From contig JAYKYS010000008.1 of the NCBI GenBank assembly GCA_036924285.1, positions 13,935,001-13,999,000 on the forward strand: a stretch of DNA of 64,000 nt, in the 5' to 3' direction. The stretch is from Asterella californica. Lineage: Eukaryota > Streptophyta > Marchantiopsida > Marchantiales > Aytoniaceae. The translations under genes were made by a program, and so were the position numbers. This document shows, one piece after another, positions 43,401 to 55,619 of the stretch (the stretch's first letter is position 1; each line of letters begins with the position of its first letter). The notes under the pieces were generated by a model. It did no database searches. It was not told where the DNA came from and saw nothing but the letters and a program-made list of their open reading frames with translations.

Positions 43401-43817
43401 GGTGTTTTGTACAGCGTGACAGAGTTAAAACAGCAGAAATTTACTTTACTCCACCCGTCTTCACTTTGCGTTACTTGACCCCACCCTTGACTGGCTATCG
43501 CAGGTTCAGCAGGTCAAAATGTTCCCTCATCTGAATATGAAAAGTGCATGTCAAGAGGCAAGTCATATATAGGCAAGAAAAGTGATTGAAAATATTTTTA
43601 CAACATATTATCAACCTTTGCGTTCTCTTTCTTTGTCTTTTACAACTTCTTTCCATTGGGATAGAACATGCTGAACTTGCTATTGTCACTCAAAAGTGAA
43701 ATCAAGTAATACAAAGTTAAAACAGGTGGAGTGAGGTCTGACAAACGTATTAGAGGTAAGATAAAGCAAATCTCTAGTTAAAACAGAGCATCGTTCTACT
43801 ATCTATACATATTTTTG
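40462..43817. other. Long spacer, no accepted gene
   Basis: Mostly AT-rich. 42850-43200 is GC-richer with overlapping ORFs on both strands and no domain. 41600-41790 contains a 60-70 bp imperfect direct repeat (TATCAAGATAATCA and GTCAAGATAATCAC contexts). Confidence 0.4.
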
Positions 43818-44233
43818 AAAGAACCACACAATGATACCAAACAGATTGAGAAGACATCATCAAACCTAACAAAGGAAAAGAGAGACCCAAAGATCCAAGC
43901 AACCAACAACCAGCAGGTAAGAGAAAATGAGGGTGAAGCTCCACCATCTTTAGTTCTATACTATCCTATTACTCTAAAATACCAACCGTAGATAAATTGA
44001 AAATGTTGCATACAATTCATATAGACCTTTAAGAAAACGACACAATGGTTATCAAACGGATGAGAAGACCTCATCAAACCTAACAAAGAAAACGAGAAAA
44101 GGTCCAAGCAACCAACACCCAGAAGGAGAAGAGAAAACAGAGGCCAAGTCTCTCAATCCTTAGCTCTAAAATTGTTTATCATTTTCAAAATATCAACCCC
44201 TGTAACTCAAAAATCATTCATACAACTGGTACA
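43818..44233. repeat. Diverged tandem duplication, about 210 bp unit
   Basis: Copy 1 (43818-44026) and copy 2 (44031-44233) share ACACAATG, ATCATCAAACCTAACAAAG or a close variant, CAAGCAACCAACA and TTAGCTCTA-type words. They are about 75 percent alike. Non-coding. Confidence 0.7.
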
Positions 44234-47200
44234 CAAGAGATGGCATTGCTTACTCCTGTTACAAACCTTTAGAATATAAGGTTCACAACCTCAGACTTTG
44301 TAGTGAAAATCATAGAGAAAAAGGATGAAAGAAGTATGTATAAAACATAATAGTTTTGCATTGAATGAATTCTAAGATGGAATAAATTCCAACAATTCTA
44401 ACTCAAACTTACAAACTTTTCCTCTAACCTGACAATACTTTTCGAGTGAGAGAGGATGCCCGATTGTTCTTGTAGCGAGCGAGAGAAAGCTGGTTTCCCT
44501 CAAACTCGACCTACTTTTCTGACAGAAGTGTTCCCCTTGTTCTAGTCGCTGCCGAGAAGGCACTGTACGCCGAGGAGACGCGAGTGTCGTGAATCCTGTT
44601 AGCAGTGACGTCATATGGGAATATTACAGAGATGCGACACTGTTCCAAGTTCTTGTAGACGGAAAGTACAAAAGTGAGCTGATGGGAAATGACGGACGCC
44701 GCGAGTCCCGACAAACTGCCGTTCCACTTGCCAGTCGGTGAGATGCCTGCGAGAATCGCGCCCGATATATGGCTCCATGTTCACTCAACTTCCGGCGGGC
44801 AAGTGTGCTGCCGGCCTTCTTGACTTTCCGGAGTGCGGCTGGACTCATGTGTACCGGCCTGACTTTCCGTCAAATAGCCGTCCCTTTCAAGCTTAGCTTT
44901 CATTTGGGAGTGTAGTATGGTCGCAACTCACTCAACCGAAGGAGCCGTGAAAGGGTCAAACTAACCGTTTCCTTAAAGCGCAAGTACCCCTAGAAATATG
45001 TTTGGTAACTATGAGGAATTCTTAGTCCTCATGGTTATGTGATTAGCTGTTAGCGAATAAAGAAAATCAATTGTTATAATCCACAACACTTTTATTGATA
45101 GAATTTGCTTGCAAGAACAGAATCGCTTAAAGCCCCATATGAAATACAAGTGCTCCATATTTTAATTTTATTATGTTTATTATCAGAAATAAAATTTAAA
45201 AAGTTTAAATCTTTTCAGGTTTGCTTTTAGAGAACTTAGAAATCTAACCGTTATGCAGAAAATGGTTCTGGTGAATATGTTTCCATCTGAACTCAGAATC
45301 TCTCGAATAAAGAATTAACGTAATGTCATTCACCAATTTACAAGTTATGATTCATGTCGAAAAAAACTACTGAGTATTGATAGAGAAATGTTAAAATGAT
45401 AATTTTGAGGTATTTTGGAACAAAGAGGAATTTTTTCTTCAAATTCAAGATAGACATATAGAGAAAAAGAATATTTGGTTTTATGCTTTTATATTCAAAA
45501 ACTCGAGGTTTAAGTAAAGACTTAAATCAAAGCTCCCTTGAGTTGAGTTTTACACTATGTGATTCACGTCACACCTAAGGTGAGGTGTTTTTCTTAGAGT
45601 GATCCCTCAATATTTGCAAATATTTTGAAGAATATTAATGTAAGAGAGAAAATTAAATTGCAATTTTTCTTAAGAGAGAAGTTTCTTAACGAGGTATGTA
45701 ATTATTCCTCGCACCTCTCTGATCGAGAGAAGAGGAAAATCCTAGCTGACGAATGAGGTTCAGTTCATAAATAATAGATCGAGAATAAATTTTTTCTATA
45801 TGTAAAATATTACGTTAGGTCAAATAAACTCCATGAAGAAAAATATCCGGCTAAACATTGGAAATAGATAATTAATTATTTCAAAACTTCTTTCTTTCTT
45901 TTAATACATCCTTAAGATCGAGACAGTTCAATCCGTTGGCAGTTCTGAAAGTTGTCGGGAACAGAAGACCGTTATCGTTTGATCTAAGTGAAGAAAGGTG
46001 AAACAAACTTGGCGCATAAGAATGCTAAAATAGGTTTAAGTCACAAGGGAAGGCAAGTAAGAGCAAGTTAGCACATTGGTTAAAAGTTAAAATGGTAACC
46101 CTAAAGCTAAACTAAGTAGCGTAAAGTAAAATTGCCATCCATATCTTCTGAAAGAACATGCCATGGAATATACTATTAGATCCAACTTGTGAGCCTCCAA
46201 GAGGCCTTGACGTCACGGGACCGATGAGGGAGGTGGACTTCATTTGTATTAGTGAGATGAGAAAGTGCTAATCAGATTGGTGAAGTGACACTTGAGCTGC
46301 TTATGATTGGTCGCTTAAGGGGACTTTTTACTTAGCCTGGCTTAATTAGCTCCTATCGACTAGCCTCTAGCTAGCTATCTGAATCACGACTAGATGATCA
46401 AAATGCACTAAAAAGGTTTCTTGTCCCCTTTTGCTTATTTTGTCTCCCAACTTGGAGTCCAACTAGAATGTGCTGCAATCACATGCTTCCAAATGTGCAA
46501 GCATCTCGTTATAGCATCACCTCCTCGTAATGCCAAACATATCATAGACTCAAAACGAGCATACGTGAAGCACAAATGAGAACAGAGCCTTGTCCAATAT
46601 TATTATACTACTACTACTATTTTGGCCTATTCTCAGAATGATGAAGTTGCTAACCAACCAGCAGTCTCGTATGCATTTGGTGTGCTTGGCTATGATATAT
46701 TCTTCTGCCGACCTGGTGGGCCTCCAGTATCCACTTGGAGATTGGATGGTAGCCTCGTTTTGGCATATAAAAGTTAATAAATAAAGAATAACAAAGAAAG
46801 GAAAAAGAAGTGGAGCATTATACAAGGAAGGGCTTATTTGCTTTCCTTTCCAGCCAAATGGACCCACCTCGTGATGACACGACAGTTTATAAACTAACAC
46901 GATCGAGGAGGTTATACACTTTTGTGTTTGGGCTAGAATTCGGTAAAATTGAGTTTATGTAGTTCTAGCAGTCAGATTGTGACTTGGTTTGATGGACTAT
47001 GCAAGAACTTTTCTATGGAACTTATTAGGGTTTGGTTCCAATCTCCTCTTGGTAGTTTTTCCCTTTTGCTATGCGTGTTCATAGCTAATCATGATTCTGT
47101 AAAGAACTCCCAAGAAGAAGAAACTTGCAAATAATTGGTAGGTTTTCCTTTAACATCACATGTACTCTCATGGTCTGAAAAATGGTGTGTAAATATCAAA

Positions 47201-47340
47201 ATAAATTAAATATATGTATAAATGTGAATAATAATCGCATCTAGAATTGTGAGATGATCCATCCATAACTCATAAACACAAAAAGAACCGAGACACTTTC
47301 CAAACTACAAGTGCGAGAGATAGCTAATTAAACCACAAGT
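44234..47340. other. Long spacer, no accepted gene
   Basis: AT-rich apart from a GC-richer patch at 44420-44900, where ORFs on the minus strand overlap in several frames without any domain. Nothing else is supported. Confidence 0.4.
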
Positions 47341-47345
47341 TGCGC

Positions 47346-47351
47346 TATAAA
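47346..47351 (+). promoter_or_regulatory. Candidate TATA box of a possible host gene
   Basis: CTATAAAGG at this point precedes a leader with a consensus splice donor 100 bp downstream (TTT|GTAAGT, 47452). The combination is typical of a plant 5' UTR with a leader intron. Confidence 0.35.
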
Positions 47352-48272
47352 GGAAGTGAGGATGTGATATTCACTCCCTATTGCTCTGTAGCAAACTTGA
47401 GATCTTAGCCGGAGTCAGTTTCCAGCTAGGTGCACTTTAGCTCTAGGGTTTGTAAGTGCACCTCTTGTGCGTTCTTGTAGCCGCCACACACTCAGTGTAC
47501 ATAGAAGACATTGCACTCTGTGATTTTCAATTCTCGATGGACCTAATCTTTGGAGTGGAATTTGATGATGGGCCTAGTTCTAGCGTGTAACTGTTAATGC
47601 AACGACACATCTGGAGATGCGAGTTGTGATAATTTTTGATATTTTGTTGCATTCCAAGACCTTTTCACATCATGGCTTGGTTGTCGCTTGTGGATAGTGA
47701 GTGGTGGTTTTGTGTGGACTAGCCCGTGTTCATTTCAGTTTGGCTTGGGGCCTTGGTTATATTGGCATAGTGTGCGCCCCAGTTCTAGCAACTCTCTTGA
47801 TGCAGTAGGTCTGGTTATTTCCACAGTGCAGCTATTATTCCTTATCACACTCGAGTGACATTTGAAAAACATTCTGTTTACATCAGTCTCTCTCTGGGAC
47901 TTTGGTTTGGGTCAGATTTGGTGACGTTCGCGTGTTCTTGCTTCCATTCGCATGTTGGTCCGACTGAGACAGTACTAGAATTATCAGTTTTTCCACGGTT
48001 CGCTTCCGGATTATTCTGTGTACTGCTACTTTGATATCGCTCCTATTGTTCAGGCTGAGGTGCTAATTATTCTTTAGCAGCGCAATAATTCACCATCACT
48101 TTCCGGTTACGTCTTCTATTGCAATGTTTTGTTCTGACCTTCTTTTTATTATCGCTCTCATACGTCCGGTTGTTTATTACTGGTTCTTTCTTTGTGAGCA
48201 TCATGTTGACAGAACCCCTACTTGTTTTTTCTTTTCGTGATATGTACGAGGCTCACACCGACTTTGTACAAG

Positions 48273-48656
48273 ATGTCTGGTGCAAGCCTCGCATCGAACG
48301 AGTCTTGGAAGGGGTGTGGAAGTTCTCATGGGGTAGGTGTTTCTCGTTATACACCTCGTTATGACGCTCCCATGAGACTTGCTCAACTGATTTCTGTTGA
48401 GAGGATGCGAGAAAAGTTTCTTATTTTTTGTGATGCTTGTGATATTTTTTCTGCCACATTGGATAGGAAGTACGAGCCTTTCATTTTGTGTGCTGTCTTT
48501 TCTTATGCTGACTCTTTGCTTGAGAAACAACGATATCTTGTATACTGGCAGTTGGCTGATGTAGCCGGCTGGAAAGAACGCACTCAGTTCTCTGAGTATT
48601 TGCAATCAGCAGTGCAAGTAACTTGGGAGGAGTTTGGAGAGACCTATGTACCTTGA
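48273..48656 (+). CDS. Hypothetical protein, best candidate host gene
   Basis: 127 codons from an ATG in good context (AAGATGTCTGG). The frame is open upstream to 48222. The product starts MSGASLASNESWKGCGSS. A charged, helical-looking middle follows (MRLAQLISVERMREKF, ILCAVFSYADSLLEKQRY), and it ends VTWEEFGETYVP. Composition looks like real protein: balanced hydrophobics, Trp and Cys spread along the chain, no low complexity. A TATA motif (47346), a GTAAGT donor (47452) and a possible acceptor with branch-like CTAAT (near 48062-48080, TTTAGCAG) suggest a leader intron. No family recognised. A fragment of a mobile-element protein is the main alternative. Confidence 0.42.
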   Translation: MSGASLASNESWKGCGSSHGVGVSRYTPRYDAPMRLAQLISVERMREKFLIFCDACDIFSATLDRKYEPFILCAVFSYADSLLEKQRYLVYWQLADVAGWKERTQFSEYLQSAVQVTWEEFGETYVP

Positions 48657-48659
48657 GTT

Positions 48660-50665
48660 ATTTGCAATTCAGCTTTTGTCTGTATCACATTTCCCCTCTG
48701 TTTGTATCACATCTATATACTTTACTAGGTTGGTTTTCAGAATTTTCTTGACAAGTGTGGGTTTTTTTGGTAATTTGTTTGGCTTGTGCCTCTTCTGCTC
48801 ATGTGAGGGGAGTGAACTTTCGGTGAACGGGTCAGCTTGTTAGGTTCAATTCTCAACGAAAGTGGTGTGAAATTATTTTTTTGCAGTCCTTTATGATTTC
48901 TGGTGTTTCACTTGCTGTATAAACTGGATTTGTGAATAGATCTGTGATTCTGTTATCATTTCTAAATCTCTGTGCTAAACTTGGTCCTAGAAGGAAACAC
49001 AGTTTCAATACTCTATTTGTTTAGAGAGGTTTAGAAACCAAGAAAATATGTGTTTCAGAATCCAGATTCAAGGAGTTCTAAACATCCCGTGAAGTTATTA
49101 TCATGTAAAGTTGTCCAAAGACAAGTTTCTATAATGTGCATGAGAAAATGTTAAAAATCTTTTCTTCTAAGTTTTTCAAACCCATAAAAAGATGTTTAGA
49201 AACCAGTCCTGCTATGGGTTTATGTAAACATGTTTGCTAATATGTTTCACGATATGAGAGAACAGCAACGAGAAATAGGTAAAAGATACCACTTTGCTAT
49301 AATACGATTATAAGTTTGGAGAAAACAATTGAGTATCATTTTGTAAAGAAATACACCTTTTCAGAACATGAATAGGTGATAATGTTCTTGTTATGTATTT
49401 CATTTTCTGAAATGAAAGAAAACACTAACATACATATGAAGTCTAAAAACAAAATAATAAAGTCCAAGGTTATAGAGAACAACAAGATCTTATCAAAGAC
49501 GGCTGGAAAGCAAAGGGAGTCCACCTAGCCATTAGACGCAACAGCAACTGGAAAATAGAGAAAAAATCAAGTTGAATTAGTCCAAGTATAAAATAAAACT
49601 CATCCATATTGACATTACTTCCACGAGTAAGTTTGTATATATTAGTAGTACATGTGAAACCAAAAAGATTAGGAAATGAGATGCTGAAAGGAAGGAAGAG
49701 TATATATATGAATTAATCAAAGTATGAAATAAATGAAAATTCAGCTAAAAATATTTTTACGCATAAGCTCATATTATTAATACATGCAAAATCCAACTAT
49801 GACGAGCAAATAAGATGCTATAACTGAAAATCAATAGATAGAAATATACATAATTTATCTTAGGATTAAAAAATACCATCCATGCTGAAATTATTTTCAT
49901 GCAGAAGTGCACGTTATATTAACGTCTAAACCAAGCACAACAATATAATAAGTGACATAAGAGTACAATTTTGATAATTGGATTTAAAAAGAAATATGTA
50001 TAATCAATTGTAAACCTTATCCGCATTCAAGTATATGGACGTTCACAGAACAAGTGCATCCGGAGCTCAGTCTTCCACTTAGTTGTGCGAAGAGAGAACA
50101 CTCGTGCAGTGACAGTTCTATGTCGTACAATCATGTGTTGTGATCGATGTTGATATATCTTCATCGGCTCGCGGATGATGTTCTCATTCTAATTCATTGC
50201 GCATGCTGCAAGATGAGCTTCGTGGATCTTCGCAAAATAGATCCTCTTCGTAGCAAACTTGTTGATAACAGAGTTTAAAGTTTCAGACATATAGTTCTCT
50301 CATAAGTTTGCTACCATAGTTTAAAGTTCCAGACATATAGTTCTCTCTTGTCCGTGTATACAAGCGCATCTTCGGGGGTGTGATGACCCGTGTGAGAAAA
50401 CTCACCATGACCAAGTGCGTAAGTCCATCTACATCGCATATAGACATCAAGAGGTGATAAATGACATAAAAAGCTAACATATTCAAAATTGATTAGTCGA
50501 GAACAAAAACTTACTATTCGTGTAATAGATGTCAGATGCATGTCTATTCAAGTCATGCAGATTGTAACACGGTCGAGGTATTCCAACTTCGCGCTGGAGG
50601 ATAAATTATGTAACATGATCTCCAGTCCAATGATATGCAACATTTTGGATGTCTAAACACAACAA
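48660..50665. other. AT-rich spacer, no gene seen
   Basis: Contains a short local direct repeat near 50280-50345 (CAGACATATAGTTCTCTC occurring twice, about 52 bp apart). No supported coding sequence. Confidence 0.45.
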
Positions 50666-51301
50666 TTATGCGTCATCCTCCTCTTGACTGTAGCGTCCAT
50701 CATCACCAACGGTTCTCTTGACATTTAATTGTGCACATGTATAAATCCACCCCTTCAACTTATCAGCAATGGCATGTTCAGCCAACTCAGAGTACATCAT
50801 CCACCGGGTAATCATAGGATCTCCTGAATTCAATCCTCTCATCATGGCCACCCGCTGAACTAGTTAGGGCTTGTTTTCAACAACTGATGCTCCTTAGGAG
50901 CATAGCCAAGTCACCAAGTGCCTCTTTGTGAGGAGCTCCAAGTCAGTGGTCACCTCAGCATCTTCAACAGCTCCGGGAACACGCTTCTTGTTCATCACAT
51001 CGATCAAGAACTTCTTGATCACGTTCTTGCACTTGTGTCATAAGTCCTTCTGGCTGACAATCCCGTGATGAAGTAAGATTTCATCCACTGATGTCTTGTT
51101 GTCATGCACGATCTCATCTGGCACTACCCCACGAGCTAGCAATCGCTGAATGCTCTCCTCGAAAGTACGGTCCTCAATCAGCCATGCATTATTTCTTGTC
51201 TCCACACATGTCATTTTCACCAACTCTATCACAGGATCATCACTTGCATCGATGAATGCACATGTGCCGTTGTATTCATTACGCGTCGAGTCATATCTCA
51301 A
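50666..51301 (-). pseudogene. Eroded protein-coding relic, product unknown
   Basis: One minus-strand frame stays protein-like for about 210 codons. It reads YNGTCAFIDASDDPVIEL, ETRNNAWLIEDRTFEES, ARGVVPDEIVHDNKTSVDE and HHGIVSQKDL, hits TGA at about 51038-51040 (CGA to TGA would explain it), continues HKCKNVIKKFLIDVMNKKR and DAEVTTDLELLTKRH, meets two TAA codons near 50905 and 50875, and continues MMRGLNSGDPMITRWMMY and LAEHAIADKLKGWIYTC to a stop at 50666. Basic and acidic blocks alternate. No family recognised. It could be a transposon protein or a host pseudogene. Confidence 0.5.
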
Positions 51302-52694
51302 TTCAGCATATACAACATAATATTACAATATCGTGAGTTTCTAGTTGTTGTTAATGTCACTCAGCTACAGAAGGAGCAAAAAGAATATGAATACGTGATG
51401 ACTCTTTCTAATTCTTACTCCTAACTTAATCAGGTAGGGAATTAAATGGAATCAGACAACAGACATGTACCCACCATATAAATATTTCACAGTTTTCCAC
51501 CACTGGAATAGATTATGTACAACCTATTTTTGCTTTTTTTTATCCAAGATTCAGAAACTCATGAAAGGAGAAACTTATTTGAAATGCTTGGAATTCAGTT
51601 GCTTTGGTTTAATTACAATCCTCGCCTTAACTGTTGCAGTATTTTCTGGAGGTGAGGACTTCAGGGATAAGGCCTATTTACTAAGAGTTGGGTCAAATCC
51701 CATCTTGTATTTACGTGATCGTCTGCAGTAATCTCGTCCGTCCAAATATGATAATTGGACCAAACGCTTTTATATAAGATTCACATACCAGTGGGAGTGA
51801 GAATTTCTGATACTATGTGGTTTGAAAATGAATCTACATGACATTTATGTGGATGGTCCTTGGGACCAAAAGAAATCCCACCCCCTTGAGGTGGTATTCA
51901 GATGGTGCAATTTGTGAGGTCTCATTTATTCATACTATTTTGAATTTCAATATGCAGAAATTTCTCATCTGCGATGAGCTTAATAAGTAGAGACTGAAAT
52001 ATCCTCTTTGCATTAAGTTACCTCTACAAATTCTCCTCATGATTCTATCTCCATCTCTTTAGTAAATAAAAGTTGAAGATTAATGCTAAATTTACTAAGA
52101 GGATCGCCACTTCGAGAAAAGGAGTATAGGGTTCAATGACTGAAATTTACTAAGAGAATAATCACTAGGAGAAAATGATCCATAATTAGGTTGAAAACCC
52201 AAATGACATTACACGAAACCCAAATGCCTCTATAAGTTATTTTTATAGTTTGTGTGGTTTGGAGATTCTTCGCTTTTGTTTTAATCTTTCGAGTAGAAGA
52301 TAAGTATAGGACTTGATGACGGAACCGTATAATAAATGAATGTTGATGCAATATCACTTCCTCAGAGGACACAAAAACCCTAAAACATGGACTAGTTTAC
52401 CAATCCAATTATTAAACAGCACAGAATCCATTACCTTGGGTCCAGAAAAACACAAATATCTAACGAAAGAATAATAAGGAATACATCTATATTTAAGGTG
52501 TGCAAACGATCTACTCGATAAATACAAGATAAATACAAGAGTTATCTCGAGATGATCCAACAAAATAAAATAGTGTAGCCAACCTCCAAGCATAATATCT
52601 TGACGTAAGAACCTCTGAAAGAAATACCAGAGTAGAACCGTACTCAACAAAATAGAAAACACTTTTCGTACCTTCTGGTAACCCTAACCCAGAA
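51302..52694. other. AT-rich spacer, no gene seen
   Basis: Contains an imperfect pair of TTTACTAAGAGGAT-type words near 52091 and 52148. Otherwise nothing is supported. Confidence 0.45.
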
Positions 52695-52743
52695 TTCGTG
52701 CACTAGAATTGCATTTGGGTTAGATGCAATTCTAGTGCACGAA
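52695..52743. repeat. Perfect hairpin, 20-bp stem, 9-nt loop
   Basis: TTCGTGCACTAGAATTGCAT, loop TTGGGTTAG, then the exact reverse complement. Confidence 0.95.
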
Positions 52744-52829
52744 GAAGATGTTAATTTGGTCTGGTATAATAGTAAATGAAGTTCAAATGAATATGCATCA
52801 AAAGTGTCTTTTTGGCCTTCTTATTCACC

Positions 52830-52852
52830 TCATGTACACTTCGTGTACATGA
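52830..52852. repeat. Perfect hairpin, 10-bp stem, 3-nt loop
   Basis: TCATGTACAC, loop TTC, GTGTACATGA. A degraded equivalent lies near 34580-34605. Confidence 0.9.
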
Positions 52853-52856
52853 AGTG

Positions 52857-52908
52857 TTTAATATATATCCTAACCCTTCCGGCGGGAAGGGTTAGGATAT
52901 ATATTAAA
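52857..52908. repeat. Perfect hairpin, 24-bp stem, 4-nt loop
   Basis: Left arm 52857-52880 (TTTAATATATATCCTAAC then CCTTCC), loop GGCG, right arm 52885-52908 exactly complementary. It is 4 bp from the preceding hairpin. The related sequence near 34620-34650 has only an imperfect stem. Confidence 0.95.
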
Positions 52909-53278
52909 TGCCTCTCGTAAATGATGCCTATTGATTATTCCTGTCCTGGACTTATACCCCAAGGAACGCTTCAGCTCGCTCTCTACTTATGGGTTCTGTC
53001 TGCATCAATTAACTGTTCCCGGAAAAGTTAATATTTAATATTTATAAACAATTTTGATTTTTTATTATAACTTATTATAATATATTTTTATAACACTTAC
53101 ATGTTTTTCGTTAAGAGAAAACGATTTTCACTGTACAAGTACGTTGGGGATGCTATTGGCCGAGATGAGATGAAATGAAAAGAAAACTCATACAGTCTCT
53201 GTTTTGGTATAGTTCCTATAGTGGCAGTAGTGCTCCTTATTACTGCTTGTCTAACAAAGTGGGCCGAGCGAAAGTTGA

Positions 53279-53565
53279 GAGGGCTCTTGCGCGTGCTGTG
53301 GAACACTCAGCGGCCGAAATGCGATCTCCAAAGATTGCATCCATGCAGGTCAAGATCTTGCATGGAACAAACTCACCAAGGAAGTGCGCAGTTCCGTTAT
53401 CAGTCAGACTGATGAGGAAAACAGCCCTTCACGTCGTCCTTCGCGTCCTTCCCTTCAAGTGCGTCAACGTAGCAGCCAGTAGTACGAGAATTTCGGGGGT
53501 TCTACTTCTTCTCTCATCAGCGTAATTAACCAGAACCGTTACGCAGCCTACATGTACGTTCTACT
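53279..53565 (+). pseudogene. Possible transposase zinc-finger relic (BED-like)
   Basis: One of three open plus-strand frames reads a CxxC followed by GRNAISKDCIHAGQDLAWNK, then LTKEVRSSVISQTDEENS, a Ser/Arg/Pro-rich stretch, TAG at 53480-53482, and then YENFGGSTSSLISVINQN. Paired Cys, then a His about 15 residues on and a polar tail recall the BED finger at the N-terminus of hAT transposases. Too little is left to be sure, and another frame (53175-53525) is open for longer. Confidence 0.25.
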
Positions 53566-54520
53566 ATGACTGCAGTTCATGCAGGCAATCCCTTACGTAT
53601 GACCACTCACATCTCTATAGACACAGTTCGTGCTACATTCTCTCTCTATTCGGTTCTATGCTGATATGATTCTCTTCTTTCATTACTTTTCTGATTCTGA
53701 ACCGGTATTCATAATGAAGCTGCAACTCTTTAAACCCTCCTGTGTGAAACAAAGGTAGTTGATACCACGTCTTCTGCAGAGGTAGTTTTGTGTCTGCTAG
53801 TTATGTCTTTATCATGCTTGGACTCAAAGGATAGATGTGAAGATAATGATATTTTCGAAATTAATTGAGCTCCAGACAATGCTTGAACAAGAATATTTTG
53901 TGATCTTGTGCCCGAACTAAAAACCTTACTACTCTGCAAAGTTGTATGACATAATGCCACGTCAACTTTTTTGATTGAGAGACGGGTTTTATACCCACTC
54001 GAGGGGTTTAAGATGTCCCACTTGAAACCATTTTCTCACGGAGATTTTGACAAGTTTGAGGTTTTAACAAGCTTAAGATTTAAGATTTGGATAGCCTATT
54101 TCTGAGTCTTTCTCTACTGAGGGTAGGGTTTACCTTGCTCTAGACGTCATATAAAAAGAAGAAGATGATTTTAGGGAACAAAATTCTGAATGATAGATAC
54201 TAACTAACGTTGTTGAAAGTTACACATTTCTGTGTTATGTGGACATTGCTATGACAACCTCCGGTATATGAGTGTTTATGTCCAGGTTTGTTTTGTCTTT
54301 TTAAGTTAAATGGTGGCGCTACACCGGCATCTTTACTGATACTCTACCCAGGTTTTGACTTTAATTAAGCCCATGTTTTTTACTATTTGCTGTCGTTGAT
54401 ACCACCATAACCACATAAAAGAAGTTAGGTTACATGTGAACAGTTGAAGCACTTATCTTACCATAGTATAGGTATGTTAACTATCATAAGAGCAGATTGA
54501 TGGGCTTGAATGGACTATGA

Positions 54521-54874
54521 GGGGGTGTTAAAGATTCGTAAAAATATTTGTACACGGTGGAAAGGAGAAAGTCCGTAAGTTTTGAGTGGTTAGCTTTGTA
54601 CTTCATCGTGGTTCGGTTTGGATCGCACTGATGTCTTGAGAGTAAAGTGTGTTTATTAATTATTTATAATCTGTGTCACATGCAATCAGTATTATGGAAT
54701 GTAGATTTCTCTAGTGCAAAAACAAACGGACATAACGGATGAAAACTCAATAAGAAAATATTTTTAGCACTTTTTCAGCTCCCATGGTACTTGTCGAAAA
54801 CATCCACAACGATATGACCGAAGTTATAACTCTCTCCCGCAAGTTCTAATTTTGATTCTAATTTTGACATTCCC
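54521..54874. mobile_element. MITE, CAAAGTT-TIR family, diverged copy 4
   Basis: GGGGGTGTTAAAGATT at the left and AATTTTGACATTCCC, followed by TA, at the right. The internal words AAACGGA, GATGAAAACTCAATAAG and GAAAATATT parallel the right half of copies 1 and 5. Left TA not exact. Confidence 0.55.
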
Positions 54875-54949
54875 TATTAGTGTGTATCAAAGTTCAGAAT
54901 ATTCATTCCTGCGATTTCCATGGAAGGTTCATAGTAAAACGAAAGCGTT

Positions 54950-55445
54950 TAAAACCGAACTATATAAAACTTAACTTTCCAACCCCTATTCGGAACCGAA
55001 CCAGAATTGGTTCATGGGAAATATGCTATGCGGAGGAAACTGGGTGCCCCGTTTCCGTACTTCCCATAAGCCTAAACTTTTCAAAAACATGCAGAAGGAA
55101 AAGTTTCTTTTCACGCAGAAGAAGAATTTTCAAAAAGTTAAAAGGAGTCTAGAGTGGATCCCACGGAACCTTGTTACCCTTCAGGCAATAACTCCATTCC
55201 ACTCCAGACTGTAGCGTTCCTGTAGTGTATTGTTTCCTTCTCCGTGTTTGCTGTTTACACAGTTTTCTTCATTAATCCCCGGGTACATCACCGTAGGGCA
55301 CTCTACTCCCGTTTCGGTTTACAACTGAATCGGCTAGAACCAATTCCAAAGAGATAATTAGTTTCCAAGTGAGATGGTTTTGTTCTGGTTCTGTTCTGAA
55401 TAGGGGCTGGGAAGTTCAGTTCAAAATATTTTCGGTTTTGTTTCA
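54950..55445. repeat. Imperfect inverted repeat about 400 bp apart
   Basis: The AACTTTCCAACCCCTATTCGG and AACCAGAATTGG region (54970-55015) is mirrored near 55378-55425 as CTGGTTCTGTTC, GAATAGGGGCTGGGAAGTT. Arms are about 75-80 percent complementary over about 60-90 bp. Possibly an old TIR element. The short ORF between (55014-55214) has no recognisable features. Confidence 0.45.
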
Positions 55446-55619
55446 CTTTCAATCATTCAATTTTGGAAGGAAGAAACCTGAGTGTCAGAGGACTTCATCT
55501 AATATTCTCGAGATTATTTAAAATCTGCATAGAAAGAGATATTAAATTAATAATATTTAATCATATGCTTTTATATTCAATTGTACAAGACGATTCGATT
55601 TTCTAAAAAGATTTGGTGG

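Noticed and set aside
44372..44848. Three minus-strand ORFs in different frames
   Set aside because: They overlap in three frames, have no motifs, and are best explained by GC-rich composition.
48201..48605. 134-codon minus-strand ORF
   Set aside because: Antisense to the better plus-strand candidate at 48273-48656, which has start context and upstream gene signals.
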